From Paraglaciecola sp. 20A4 (lineage in GTDB: Bacteria > Pseudomonadota > Gammaproteobacteria > Enterobacterales > Alteromonadaceae), in the NCBI RefSeq assembly GCF_011378905.1, contig NZ_WTPY01000008.1:62001-126000 (forward strand): 64,000 bases of DNA. Reading direction: 5' to 3'. Below the pieces are notes generated by a model. That model saw nothing but the letters and a program-made list of their open reading frames with translations. It was not told where the DNA came from and ran no database searches. Shown piece after piece: positions 8,801 through 16,704 of the stretch. Each line of letters opens with the position of its first letter. The stretch's first letter is position 1. The position numbers were made by a program, and so were the translations under genes.

Positions 8801-9898
8801 CTATTGCTTGTCGACACTGGTATTGGGTGTTGAAGCCGCCAATACCCATAACAGCTTATCTAATCCACCATTGCGGATAGAAATATCTGCCTGTGCACGC
8901 ACAACAGGCTTAGCATGAAACGCCACGCCTAATGCCGCCGCGTTCATCATCACCAAATCGTTTGCACCATCCCCCATGGCAATCGTTTGGCTGTCAGCAA
9001 TATCAAACTCGTTTGCCAATTCTAATAATGTGGCCGCTTTGACTTGGGCATCAACAATATCCCCTTCAACCTCTCCAGTTAATTTTCCATCGACAATACC
9101 TAATCCATTAGCAATGGCGGCATCAAGCTCTAGCCTATCAGCTAAATAGTCGGCGAAATAACTGAAACCACCAGAAGCAATGGCAAGCTTCCACTGGTGT
9201 TGTTTTAAGAATTTAACCAAATTAAAGATCCCCGGCATCAGCGGTAATGCTCGGCGGACTTGCTGTAATATGTCTTCATTTGCGCCCGCAAGACAGCCAA
9301 CTCGGCTACGTAGACTTTCAGCGAAATCTAATTTGCCTTGCATAGCTTGCTCAGTAACGCTGGACACCGCATCGCCCACCCCCGCAAGCTTGGCTATTTC
9401 ATCAATGCATTCAATACTAATCACGGTACTGTCCATATCCATCAGCAATAAACCGGGCTCATCTAAGCGCGGCGCGCGCGCGAATAAACATATTTCAACG
9501 GCGTGTTTGTTCGCTATATTTTCAAGCAGTGGTCGTAAATCTTCTTTGCTCAGTCTTTCAACGCGTAAAACGATACCTACGCCGGTTAAAGGCACATCGC
9601 GTAATACCTCGTAACACAGCACATTAAGCTTGTCTGAAAACGCCATCGATACGGCAAATACTTTTGCTAAACTCAAACCTTCTGCAAAAATAACTAAACT
9701 ACTGTGTTCAGTTTCAAGGTTAAACCCTGTCAGGCTAAGTTTACTTGGGGTGAAATTATCATGCGCAGTTTTGCTGACAATACGATCATTAATAAAATGA
9801 AACTGACCAAATGTAGGATCAGTAATCAATCTTTCAAGAAAAAGACTAGAAGCAAGTTGCTTCGGGTGTGGGCTAAATTCAAACACATGAATGACCAA
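8801..9898 (-). CDS. serB: Phosphoserine phosphatase SerB
   Basis: SerB hydrolyses L-phosphoserine to serine, the last step of serine biosynthesis. The 365-aa product has an N-terminal ACT-like regulatory half (about 60-140) and a C-terminal HAD domain with the nucleophile motif DMDST (154-158), a conserved ECIDE stretch, SGGF, and the metal-binding GDGANDLVMM near 318. Size and order fit gammaproteobacterial SerB with a slightly longer N-terminus. The open frame begins at a TTG (9896-9898) with no strong ribosome site; a GTG at 9884-9886 is an alternative start, so the first few residues are uncertain. It is monocistronic, ending at the hairpin at 8714-8736. Confidence 0.93.
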   Translation of the reverse strand: MVIHVFEFSPHPKQLASSLFLERLITDPTFGQFHFINDRIVSKTAHDNFTPSKLSLTGFNLETEHSSLVIFAEGLSLAKVFAVSMAFSDKLNVLCYEVLRDVPLTGVGIVLRVERLSKEDLRPLLENIANKHAVEICLFARAPRLDEPGLLLMDMDSTVISIECIDEIAKLAGVGDAVSSVTEQAMQGKLDFAESLRSRVGCLAGANEDILQQVRRALPLMPGIFNLVKFLKQHQWKLAIASGGFSYFADYLADRLELDAAIANGLGIVDGKLTGEVEGDIVDAQVKAATLLELANEFDIADSQTIAMGDGANDLVMMNAAALGVAFHAKPVVRAQADISIRNGGLDKLLWVLAASTPNTSVDKQ

Positions 9899-10068
9899 AA
9901 TAATGAATAGGGCTGAATGTTAACAAAGCCCAAGATAAAATCCAGCCCATTAAAAATCTCACTGATGGCGTTCTTGACCGAGTATTTACAAATACCCTTA
10001 GGCACAAGCCGAAATTATTTTTGAGATAACGCGCATTGGCGCTTACCATAGCCCCTTACCCATTAATT

Positions 10069-10818
10069 ATGACTAAAAGTAGTGCTATGCCTAAGCAACA
10101 CGAAATTAACTTACACCCTCTGGGGGTAATTCACACGCCTTACCAGCAAAAATTTGCGATTCCCAGACAACCCAATCTCGTGAATGCAGCCTATGGTGAA
10201 ATTGTATTTGATGAAGGGTTTGACGATCCAAATATGTTGCGAGGCATAGAACAGTTCAGCCATTTATGGCTGCTATTTCAATTTCACAAAACAGTTGAGC
10301 AAGGTTGGTCACCGATGGTGCGACCACCGCGATTGGGCGGGAACAAAAAACAAGGTGTACTGGCCACTCGAAGCACATTCAGACCGAATGGTATAGGTAT
10401 GTCTGTTGTCAAATTTGACTCAGTACAACATAAAAATGGTCGTCTGAGTTTATTGGTAAAAGGGGTAGATTTACTCGATGGTACCCCCATAATCGACATT
10501 AAGCCTTATGTTCCATGGGCTGACAGTATTCCCAGTGCGACCGGTGGCTTCGCTGATAAACCGCCCTCCACCATGGCCGTATATTTTGAAACCCAATGTA
10601 CGAATCAGTTAACGCATTGGCAGAACCACTATCCACAGCTAACTGCGTTGATAGAACAGGTATTGGCGCAAGATCCTCGTCCAGCATACAAGGCCAAACA
10701 GGACAGTGATAAAGAATATGGCATGAACCTATTTGACTTGAATATTCGCTGGCGGGTAAGCGAGCATGCTAATTATGTAACCAGCATCGTTCATACCGCC
10801 GAGGATAAAGATTGTTAA
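10069..10818 (+). CDS. trmO: tRNA (adenine-N6)-methyltransferase TrmO (TsaA/YaeB family)
   Basis: TrmO uses S-adenosylmethionine to methylate N6 of t6A37 in tRNA-Thr. The product matches the family throughout: LGVIHTPY and FAIPRQP near the N-terminus, then LRGIEQFSHLWLLFQFH, TRSTFRPNGIGMSVV, and a C-terminal domain with QDPRPAYK (compare E. coli). About 249 aa. I chose ATG 10069; ATG 10087 (MPKQHEINL) gives an N-terminus closer in length to E. coli and is equally possible, and the frame stays open up to a TTG at 10036. None has a strong ribosome site. It is divergent from serB and lies 91 bases before proS. Confidence 0.9.
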   Translation: MTKSSAMPKQHEINLHPLGVIHTPYQQKFAIPRQPNLVNAAYGEIVFDEGFDDPNMLRGIEQFSHLWLLFQFHKTVEQGWSPMVRPPRLGGNKKQGVLATRSTFRPNGIGMSVVKFDSVQHKNGRLSLLVKGVDLLDGTPIIDIKPYVPWADSIPSATGGFADKPPSTMAVYFETQCTNQLTHWQNHYPQLTALIEQVLAQDPRPAYKAKQDSDKEYGMNLFDLNIRWRVSEHANYVTSIVHTAEDKDC

Positions 10819-10836
10819 GATTTCCCGTTTAGGGAC

Positions 10837-10865
10837 TTTAGCCTAGCCTGCGTCACTGGTAGAAT
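10837..10865 (+). promoter_or_regulatory. Candidate promoter of proS
   Basis: TTTAGC (10837-10842), 17 bases, TAGAAT (10860-10865) preceded by TGG, an extended -10 pattern. It lies 45 bases before the proS start. The -35 is weak. Confidence 0.4.
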
Positions 10866-10909
10866 AGCCGCCGATTAATAACCTAGAACTAATTGAGAAC
10901 CTCACGCCA

Positions 10910-12625
10910 ATGCGCACAAGCCAATATTTATTATCTACCCAGAAAGAAACACCTGCAGATGCAGAAGTGATCAGCCACCAGCTAATGTTACGTGCAGGCT
11001 TGGTTCGCAAGCTTGCGTCCGGATTGTACACTTGGTTACCGACTGGCTTGCGTGTATTGAACAAAGTCGCCCAAATTGTGCGTGAAGAAATGGACCGAGC
11101 AGGCTCATTAGAAATATTGATGCCAGTGGTTCAACCAGCTGATTTATGGCAAGAATCTGGTCGTTGGGACGAATATGGGCCAGAACTTTTACGCATCAAA
11201 GATCGTAACTTCAGAGACTTCGTACTTGGGCCAACGCACGAAGAAGTTGTCACAGCTTTGGTTAAAAACGAAGTCAGTAGTTACAAACAACTGCCGTTAA
11301 ATGTTTATCAGATTCAAACCAAATTTCGCGATGAGGTACGCCCTCGCTTTGGTGTAATGCGTGGCCGTGAATTCACCATGAAAGACGCTTACTCGTTTCA
11401 TTTAAGTGACGAGTGTTTAACAAAAACATACGATGATATGTTTGCCGCTTATTGCCGAGTATTTGAACGTATCAATTTAGAATTTCGCCCAGTAATTGCT
11501 GATAATGGCTCGATTGGTGGAAACGCCTCACATGAATTCCACGTATTAGCAGATTCAGGCGAAGATGATATTGCTTTTAGCAACGCGTCTGATTATGCGG
11601 CAAATATCGAAAAAGCTGAAGCGCTTGCCCCGCAAACGGCTCGCCCAGCCCCCAGTGCAGAGCTAGCAAAAGTCGCGACGCCAAATGCTAAAACTATTGA
11701 ACAAGTCAGTACGTTGTTAAATGTACCTGCCGAGCAGTCGGTTAAAACCTTAATTGTACTCGGTGAAATCGACGACACAGGCCGACAAGGTCTAGTGGCA
11801 TTGGTATTGTGCGGTGACCATCAGTTAAATGAATTAAAAGCTGAAAAAATGGATGCTATTTTTGCTCCGTTGACGATGGCAAGTGAAACCCAAATTGAAG
11901 ACAGCCTAGGTTGTAGCATAGGGTCAATTGGGCCAGTAGGGCTAACCATACCTGTTATTGTTGACCGCAGCGCAGCCGTTTTGGCTGACTTCGTATGCGG
12001 CGCAAATGAAAATGACGTCCATTATACAGGCGCCAACTGGGAACGTGACGCCAAAGACTTCCAAGTAGCTGACATTCGCAATGTAAAAGCCGGTGACCCA
12101 TCACCTGATGGTAAAGGCACCATTGAAATCAAACGTGGTATTGAAGTTGGCCATATTTTCCAACTTGGCGATAAATATTCTCAAGCGTTGAACTGCGGAG
12201 TACTTGACGAAAATGGCAAACATCAACTACTAACAATGGGTTGTTACGGTATCGGTGTATCACGTATCGTGGCCGCAGCAATTGAACAGAACCATGATAA
12301 ATACGGCATAATTTGGCCTGAAGCGATTGCACCATTTAAAGTAGCAATTGTGCCTATGAACATGCATAAATCTCAACGTATTCAACAATTAGCAGAAGAC
12401 GTATATGCCCAGCTTAAAGCTCTCGGTGTGGAAGTATTATTCGATGACCGTAAAGAGCGCCCAGGCGTAATGTTTAACGATATGGAATTGATAGGTATAC
12501 CGCATACAATTGTAATAGGCGAGCGTAACCTTGATGAACAAAAAGTAGAATATAAAAACCGTCGTACTGGCGAGAAGCAACTAATTGATATACCTAAATT
12601 AGTTGAGTTTATTTCTACGCTGTAA
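10910..12625 (+). CDS. proS: Prolyl-tRNA synthetase
   Basis: Charges tRNA-Pro with proline. The 571-aa product is the bacterial type: class II catalytic core with motif 2 region ([21 protein letters not shown]), an inserted editing (INS/YbaK-like) domain at about 230-380 that clears misacylated Ala-tRNA, then motif 3 ([16 protein letters not shown]) and a C-terminal anticodon-binding domain ending KLVEFISTL. Length equals that of E. coli ProS (572). Start at ATG 10910 matches the family N-terminus MRTSQYLL. A clear intrinsic terminator follows at 12678-12703, so it is a single-gene unit. Confidence 0.97.
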   Translation: MRTSQYLLSTQKETPADAEVISHQLMLRAGLVRKLASGLYTWLPTGLRVLNKVAQIVREEMDRAGSLEILMPVVQPADLWQESGRWDEYGPELLRIKDRNFRDFVLGPTHEEVVTALVKNEVSSYKQLPLNVYQIQTKFRDEVRPRFGVMRGREFTMKDAYSFHLSDECLTKTYDDMFAAYCRVFERINLEFRPVIADNGSIGGNASHEFHVLADSGEDDIAFSNASDYAANIEKAEALAPQTARPAPSAELAKVATPNAKTIEQVSTLLNVPAEQSVKTLIVLGEIDDTGRQGLVALVLCGDHQLNELKAEKMDAIFAPLTMASETQIEDSLGCSIGSIGPVGLTIPVIVDRSAAVLADFVCGANENDVHYTGANWERDAKDFQVADIRNVKAGDPSPDGKGTIEIKRGIEVGHIFQLGDKYSQALNCGVLDENGKHQLLTMGCYGIGVSRIVAAAIEQNHDKYGIIWPEAIAPFKVAIVPMNMHKSQRIQQLAEDVYAQLKALGVEVLFDDRKERPGVMFNDMELIGIPHTIVIGERNLDEQKVEYKNRRTGEKQLIDIPKLVEFISTL

Positions 12626-12677
12626 CGTTACCGTGTATTAAATATGTTCTGGCTCAGCTGGCGCATAGAATCAAATA

Positions 12678-12703
12678 AAAAGCGCAATTTATTGCGCTTT
12701 TTT
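12678..12703 (+). terminator. Terminator of proS
   Basis: AAAAGCGCAAT (12678-12688) pairs with ATTGCGCTTTT (12691-12701), followed by further T residues. Strong stem and U-tract 52 bases after the proS stop. Confidence 0.88.
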
Positions 12704-12836
12704 ATGGGCATATATTTATATACATGCGCATATTATTAACGCTTATTGAATGACCCGTTTAGTGCTAACCTTAAATCCACTAATATCAGAGGTCGCTAAC
12801 GGGTAACTCTGTAGCAACCGATAGTTGAGTTTATTG

Positions 12837-13676
12837 ATGCAATTAACCTTTTATGGCGTACGTGGCTCGATACCGACGCCGGGGGCCAATTATATTAAGT
12901 TCGGTGGCAATACAGCCTGTGTGCATATTGCGTTAAACGACGGCAGCGACATCATCATAGATGCAGGCACCGGTATTCGAGAATTGGGTCAGAAACTCGT
13001 CACAAAAAACACAGACATTCATTTGCTATTGACACATAATCATTGGGATCACATCCAAGGTTTTCCATTTTTTGCGCCTATTTATCAACCTCAACGTAAT
13101 ATTTTTATTACCCCAGGGCAAACTACATTAGCCGAGCACGACAATATTCTAAAACAAATGAGTGGCAGCTATTTCCCGGTGCCTTTTGACACTTTACCAT
13201 CGAACATCACCTTGCTAACTCGAGCTGATGAGATACTCCATTGGCACATTGGCAATGCACGGATTCAACGTCAGAAAATTAATCATCCAGGGGGAGGCAG
13301 CGCCTTCTGCATTGAAGCTGATGGTAGCAAAGTGGTTTATATTACCGACAACGAGTTATACCCCCCATATAAAAAGAATACTGATTTTCTGGATTGGGTA
13401 GAATTTGCTCGAGATGCAGATTTAGTGATTCACGATGCGCAATATATGTTAGCCGATATGCCGGCAAAATCAGGTTGGGGTCATTCAGTAGCCGAAGAAG
13501 CAGTGAAACTATCAATGGCATGCCGAGCTAAACGCTTAGCTTTGTATAGCCATGACCATACACGTACCGATGACAACATCGCTTCTGTAGAAGCTCAATG
13601 TCAGGAGCTGATTGCTATCGCCGAGGCAGATTTAGTTTTATTCGCCGCTGCCGAAGGCATGTGCATTAATTTTTAA
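12837..13676 (+). CDS. Metallo-beta-lactamase-fold hydrolase (GVRGS family)
   Basis: A 279-aa soluble protein with the N-terminus LTFYGVRGSIPTPG, typical of COG1235-type metallo-beta-lactamase-fold phosphodiesterases. Metal ligands visible: THNHWDH (66-72), a later D in YITDNE, the HDAQYM segment and the final SHDHTRTDDN. These should bind two metal ions for a hydrolytic, probably phosphodiester, reaction. The substrate is unknown. I start it at ATG 12837; the frame is open to a TTG at 12825, which the family does not need. It is followed 26 bases later by a patatin gene and may be cotranscribed with it. Confidence 0.82.
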   Translation: MQLTFYGVRGSIPTPGANYIKFGGNTACVHIALNDGSDIIIDAGTGIRELGQKLVTKNTDIHLLLTHNHWDHIQGFPFFAPIYQPQRNIFITPGQTTLAEHDNILKQMSGSYFPVPFDTLPSNITLLTRADEILHWHIGNARIQRQKINHPGGGSAFCIEADGSKVVYITDNELYPPYKKNTDFLDWVEFARDADLVIHDAQYMLADMPAKSGWGHSVAEEAVKLSMACRAKRLALYSHDHTRTDDNIASVEAQCQELIAIAEADLVLFAAAEGMCINF

Positions 13677-13702
13677 GATTAAAGGTAGGACCCAAATTCA
13701 AC

Positions 13703-14833
13703 ATGCATAAACGTAATCAATATGCGCTGCTTTTATCAGGTGGTGGAGCCAGAGCTGCATATCAATTGGGCGTGCTAAAATCTATTAGTACTTTTTTACC
13801 TCGCAACAAAGGGATTCCGTTTCCCATAGTCTGCGGAAGCTCAGCAGGCGCAATTAACGCAACAGGGCTTGCTTGTTATGCATCTTGCTATCATTTGGGC
13901 ATCCGTAAACTGGAACATGTATGGAAGAACTTCACTACCCGCCAAGTTTATGGAAGCGGCATACGAGATGTATACTCCCACTTAGCAAAAAGCTACTTTC
14001 AAAGTTTTCAATCGGTTTTGAATCAAAAACATCCCAGTAGTCTGCTTAACAACGAGCCCCTGCGTAAACTGATCCGAAAAAAGCTCGATTTCAAACGCAT
14101 TGACAATAATGTTGCAAACGGCTATCTGCGGGCAATTAGTATCAGTGCTTCAAGCTATAGTACCCATGATTCTATTAGCTATTTTCAGGGTCACGAAACC
14201 ATACAGCCATGGCACAGACAGCAACGCCGAGGAATTAAAACAGCTTTACACAGTGAGCACTTAATGGCGTCATCAGCGATCCCATTGGTCTTTCCTCCGG
14301 TAAAACTCGATGGTGAGTTTTTGGGAGACGGCTCGGTACATCAACTCTCCCCTTTAAGCCCTCCAATACATCTTGGAGCAGAAAAAATACTGGTCATTGG
14401 CGTGGAACAACCCGAAAGAGCGCCACGTTTTACCGATGTTATTCATTACCCAGGCGGTTTAGAGATTGCAGGACATTTGCTAGATACCATTTTTGCTGAC
14501 ACGTTACGCTCCGATTTAGAGCGTATGCAACGTATTAATCAAACGATTGCTCAACTCACTCCCGCTCAACGCCAGCAAAGTAAGTTAAAGACCATCGATT
14601 GCCTGATGATTAACCCGAGCATCACATTTAACGAGATAGCTGCACGTCATTTTCATCAGATGCCTTCGGGGATAAAATCGTTGCTGCGCATAATGGGTCT
14701 GCATGATAAAGAAGACTCATCCTTATTGAGTTATCTTATTTTTGAGCAAGAGTATTGTAAAGAATTGATAGAATTGGGCTTCAATGACGGACTAGCTAGA
14801 GCGGAAGAAATTCGTAGTTTTTTATCGATCTAG
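13703..14833 (+). CDS. Patatin-like phospholipase
   Basis: A 376-aa protein of the patatin superfamily (RssA-like), which hydrolyses acyl esters of phospholipids with a Ser-Asp dyad. Visible: oxyanion loop SGGGARAAYQLGVL (12-25), nucleophile elbow GSSAG with Ser47, and the catalytic Asp in GDGS (about 210). There is no signal peptide, so it acts in the cytoplasm or at the inner leaflet. Substrate and role are not known. It lies 26 bases downstream of the metallo-hydrolase gene and is convergent with the next gene; no clear terminator is seen between them. Confidence 0.85.
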   Translation: MHKRNQYALLLSGGGARAAYQLGVLKSISTFLPRNKGIPFPIVCGSSAGAINATGLACYASCYHLGIRKLEHVWKNFTTRQVYGSGIRDVYSHLAKSYFQSFQSVLNQKHPSSLLNNEPLRKLIRKKLDFKRIDNNVANGYLRAISISASSYSTHDSISYFQGHETIQPWHRQQRRGIKTALHSEHLMASSAIPLVFPPVKLDGEFLGDGSVHQLSPLSPPIHLGAEKILVIGVEQPERAPRFTDVIHYPGGLEIAGHLLDTIFADTLRSDLERMQRINQTIAQLTPAQRQQSKLKTIDCLMINPSITFNEIAARHFHQMPSGIKSLLRIMGLHDKEDSSLLSYLIFEQEYCKELIELGFNDGLARAEEIRSFLSI

Positions 14834-14878
14834 CCTATCAAGCGTCGACTAGGTTAATCCTCTTTGACGAAAATAATA

Positions 14879-15622
14879 TCATAGGATCGTAACCCGCTTG
14901 TTACAGCCATAGTCGGTAAGTTGAGCGAGGGTCTTTTCAAAGTTCAACATCCCCTTTTGACGCATTTCACGGATGTTTTGCGCTAACATTGGCACCAGAG
15001 ATTGGTGCTTGCGGTGAACATAGTGATATCCATAACGCACCAATGACTCTTCGAGCTTGAAAAAATATTGGCTTTGCTTAGCCTGACAAATAATCTGTTT
15101 TCCTTCAATCGTGGTGGCTAAAATAGCGTGTACTAATCCTTGCTCGAGTAATTTTGCTAACCCTTTAGCTGACGATACATACTTACAATTCAGCGAAAAA
15201 TTCGTACATATATCAGTCGCCCTTACAAAGCCAACTAACATTGCAATTTTATGCGCTTCATCTATTTTACAGGCCGCTTGCTGCACACAGAAAAAACCTG
15301 TTTGGCCCACACCTACAGGCTCTATGACGCGAATAAGATTTTTATATTGACCGCCTACCGAAGCAAAACGAAACGCTTCGGCGTCTAGCTTGCCATTATT
15401 TACCATATTTAAACCGCGCTTAGAGGGGAAACTCACTAGCGTCGGGCTAATATTAAGGTTGGCATACAAATATTTAAAGAGTCTGGTAGTACTGACTTGT
15501 GGCTGCTCGCCATCGACTTCAGTTACGTTAATCATATAACGTGTGGTGACAGGCGCTGAATTTGACTTTGCTTGGGTAGATATAAACAAAGCTAGTAAGG
15601 ACAAAATAAAAGTCAGTGGCAT
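14879..15622 (-). CDS. Periplasmic solute-binding-like protein (family 3 type)
   Basis: A 247-aa protein with an N-terminal signal peptide (about 1-18) and weak resemblance to extracellular solute-binding proteins family 3: a VSTTRLFKYLYANLNI region, KRGLNMVNNGKLDAE, and a final QKGMLNFEKTLAQLTDYG that recalls the usual I-K-x-G-x-F-x-K-I end. Several cysteines (C109, C117, C138 and C144 region, near C-terminus) may form disulfides. There is no transporter or sensor kinase next to it, so it is an orphan; such orphans in marine gammaproteobacteria are usually annotated as transporter substrate-binding domain proteins of unknown ligand. Start at ATG 15622. Confidence 0.65.
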   Translation of the reverse strand: MPLTFILSLLALFISTQAKSNSAPVTTRYMINVTEVDGEQPQVSTTRLFKYLYANLNISPTLVSFPSKRGLNMVNNGKLDAEAFRFASVGGQYKNLIRVIEPVGVGQTGFFCVQQAACKIDEAHKIAMLVGFVRATDICTNFSLNCKYVSSAKGLAKLLEQGLVHAILATTIEGKQIICQAKQSQYFFKLEESLVRYGYHYVHRKHQSLVPMLAQNIREMRQKGMLNFEKTLAQLTDYGCNKRVTIL

Positions 15623-15697
15623 AGCGTTTTTCTTTTTTAGTATCTAATTACTCTAGCACGCCATTTCCGATATATCTTTTTTTTGCCCTCGAACTTT

Positions 15698-15742
15698 GGT
15701 CTTAGTGAGCTGCCATATAACAAGCACAGCCGCTCACTGACC
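15698..15742. repeat. Inverted repeat downstream of the yehS-like gene
   Basis: GGTC-TT-AGTGAGC (15698-15710) can pair with GCTCACT-GACC (15732-15742), a stem with a 2-base bulge and a 21-base loop, 7 bases beyond the stop of the yehS-like gene. There is no U-tract on the minus strand, so it may be a factor-dependent terminator or mRNA 3' end. Confidence 0.35.
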
Positions 15743-15748
15743 TAACGA

Positions 15749-16222
15749 TCAATCCTTTTGAGCTTCACCGCGTAATTTTAACTGTAAACCTTTTAAGAAA
15801 TTACGTAAAAACTGGTCTTGGCACTCCCGGTAATGGCGATTACCTGGTTTGCGAAACAGCGCACTTAACTCATGCTTGGACAAACGAAAGTCGCTTGAAT
15901 CCATAATGGCGAGGATATCTTCGGCTTGAAGATTAAGCGCTATTTTAAGCTTCATCAAAATAATATTGTTCGTTAACACGCGCTCAACCGGAGCAGGCTC
16001 GCCTTCTCGCTTGCCACGTTTTAAGTTAATTAAACCGTTTAAAAACAAAGCGAACTGCAAATCGGTAATGCGTACAAACTCTGGTTCTTCTTCTTTACGT
16101 AACCAACTATGCAGGTGTGCAATGGTTGCAGGGTATTCAGCTTGCGCAAACACTTCGAGCATTTGCTTATCATTAAAATCGAAAATATAGCGAATACGAC
16201 GCATCACATCGTTATTAATCAT
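15749..16222 (-). CDS. YehS-like DUF1456 protein
   Basis: A 157-aa soluble protein with two tandem copies of the DUF1456 module, recognised by MINNDVMRRIRYIFDF and a second copy beginning LTNNIILMKLKIALNL. Both start with NN-(V/I)-LR(K)-hydrophobic and end near a FLNGLI / FLKGLQ segment. The family, including E. coli YehS, has no established biochemical function. The ATG at 16222 has an AGGA ribosome site. It stands alone, with an 18-base inverted repeat 26 bases upstream. Confidence 0.85.
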   Translation of the reverse strand: MINNDVMRRIRYIFDFNDKQMLEVFAQAEYPATIAHLHSWLRKEEEPEFVRITDLQFALFLNGLINLKRGKREGEPAPVERVLTNNIILMKLKIALNLQAEDILAIMDSSDFRLSKHELSALFRKPGNRHYRECQDQFLRNFLKGLQLKLRGEAQKD

Positions 16223-16704
16223 GGGTTATTCCTATCAGTGTCCTGTACCCAATGGGATCATTGGGGGTTTCAATGGCGCTATCATACCCATATTGCCGAT
16301 AAAGCACGATGAAAAACCGCCATTGGTTGCCAATCAATTAGTCGATAGGCAAATAGATATTAATAATACCGCTTTGTTCATCGACATCTGGAAAGCGTAG
16401 AACTCGCTGAATAAATTTTCGCAGTCTAGAGATAAGGATGTACTTAGCCAGACTTTGCCCCATGTAAAACGAAAAAGTCGCTGAAAAACGCCGCCCCCCC
16501 CCCTATATCTGCTAATTCGGTTAAGTACGTGTACTATCCAAATAGGATTGCACATAGCATATAACCTCATCTATGCGCGCTAAATGAATACGTTGGTTAA
16601 TCGATAAGTTTTTTTCTGTCATTAATGAAACGCCCTGTTAATTACAAGCTTGAGCATGTACTAACAAAGCGAAAAATATTTGACTATTTATGCGCATTTT
16701 CTTG
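16223..16704. other. 482-bp intergenic stretch without a supported gene
   Basis: This is the longest non-coding gap in the window. It contains an inverted repeat (16248-16265), a run of ten C (16494-16503), and an open minus-strand frame of 78 codons (16334-16570) that crosses the C run; that frame has no recognisable domain and no ribosome site I trust. No tRNA, sRNA terminator or mobile-element end is evident. Confidence 0.6.
16248..16265. repeat. 7-bp inverted repeat upstream of the yehS-like gene
   Basis: CCCAATG (16248-16254), GGAT, CATTGGG (16259-16265). It lies 26 bases before the start codon of the yehS-like gene, so it could be an operator or a 5' leader hairpin. There is no U-tract on either side. 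Confidence 0.35.

Noticed and set aside
9982-9995. Palindrome GTATTTACAAATAC between serB and trmO
   Set aside because: Only 6-bp AT-rich arms; no link to a known regulator and such palindromes are common in AT-rich spacers.
16334-16570. 78-codon minus-strand ORF in the long intergenic gap
   Set aside because: No family, no ribosome site, crosses a ten-base C run, odd composition (GGGG, many W/C). Likely a chance frame.
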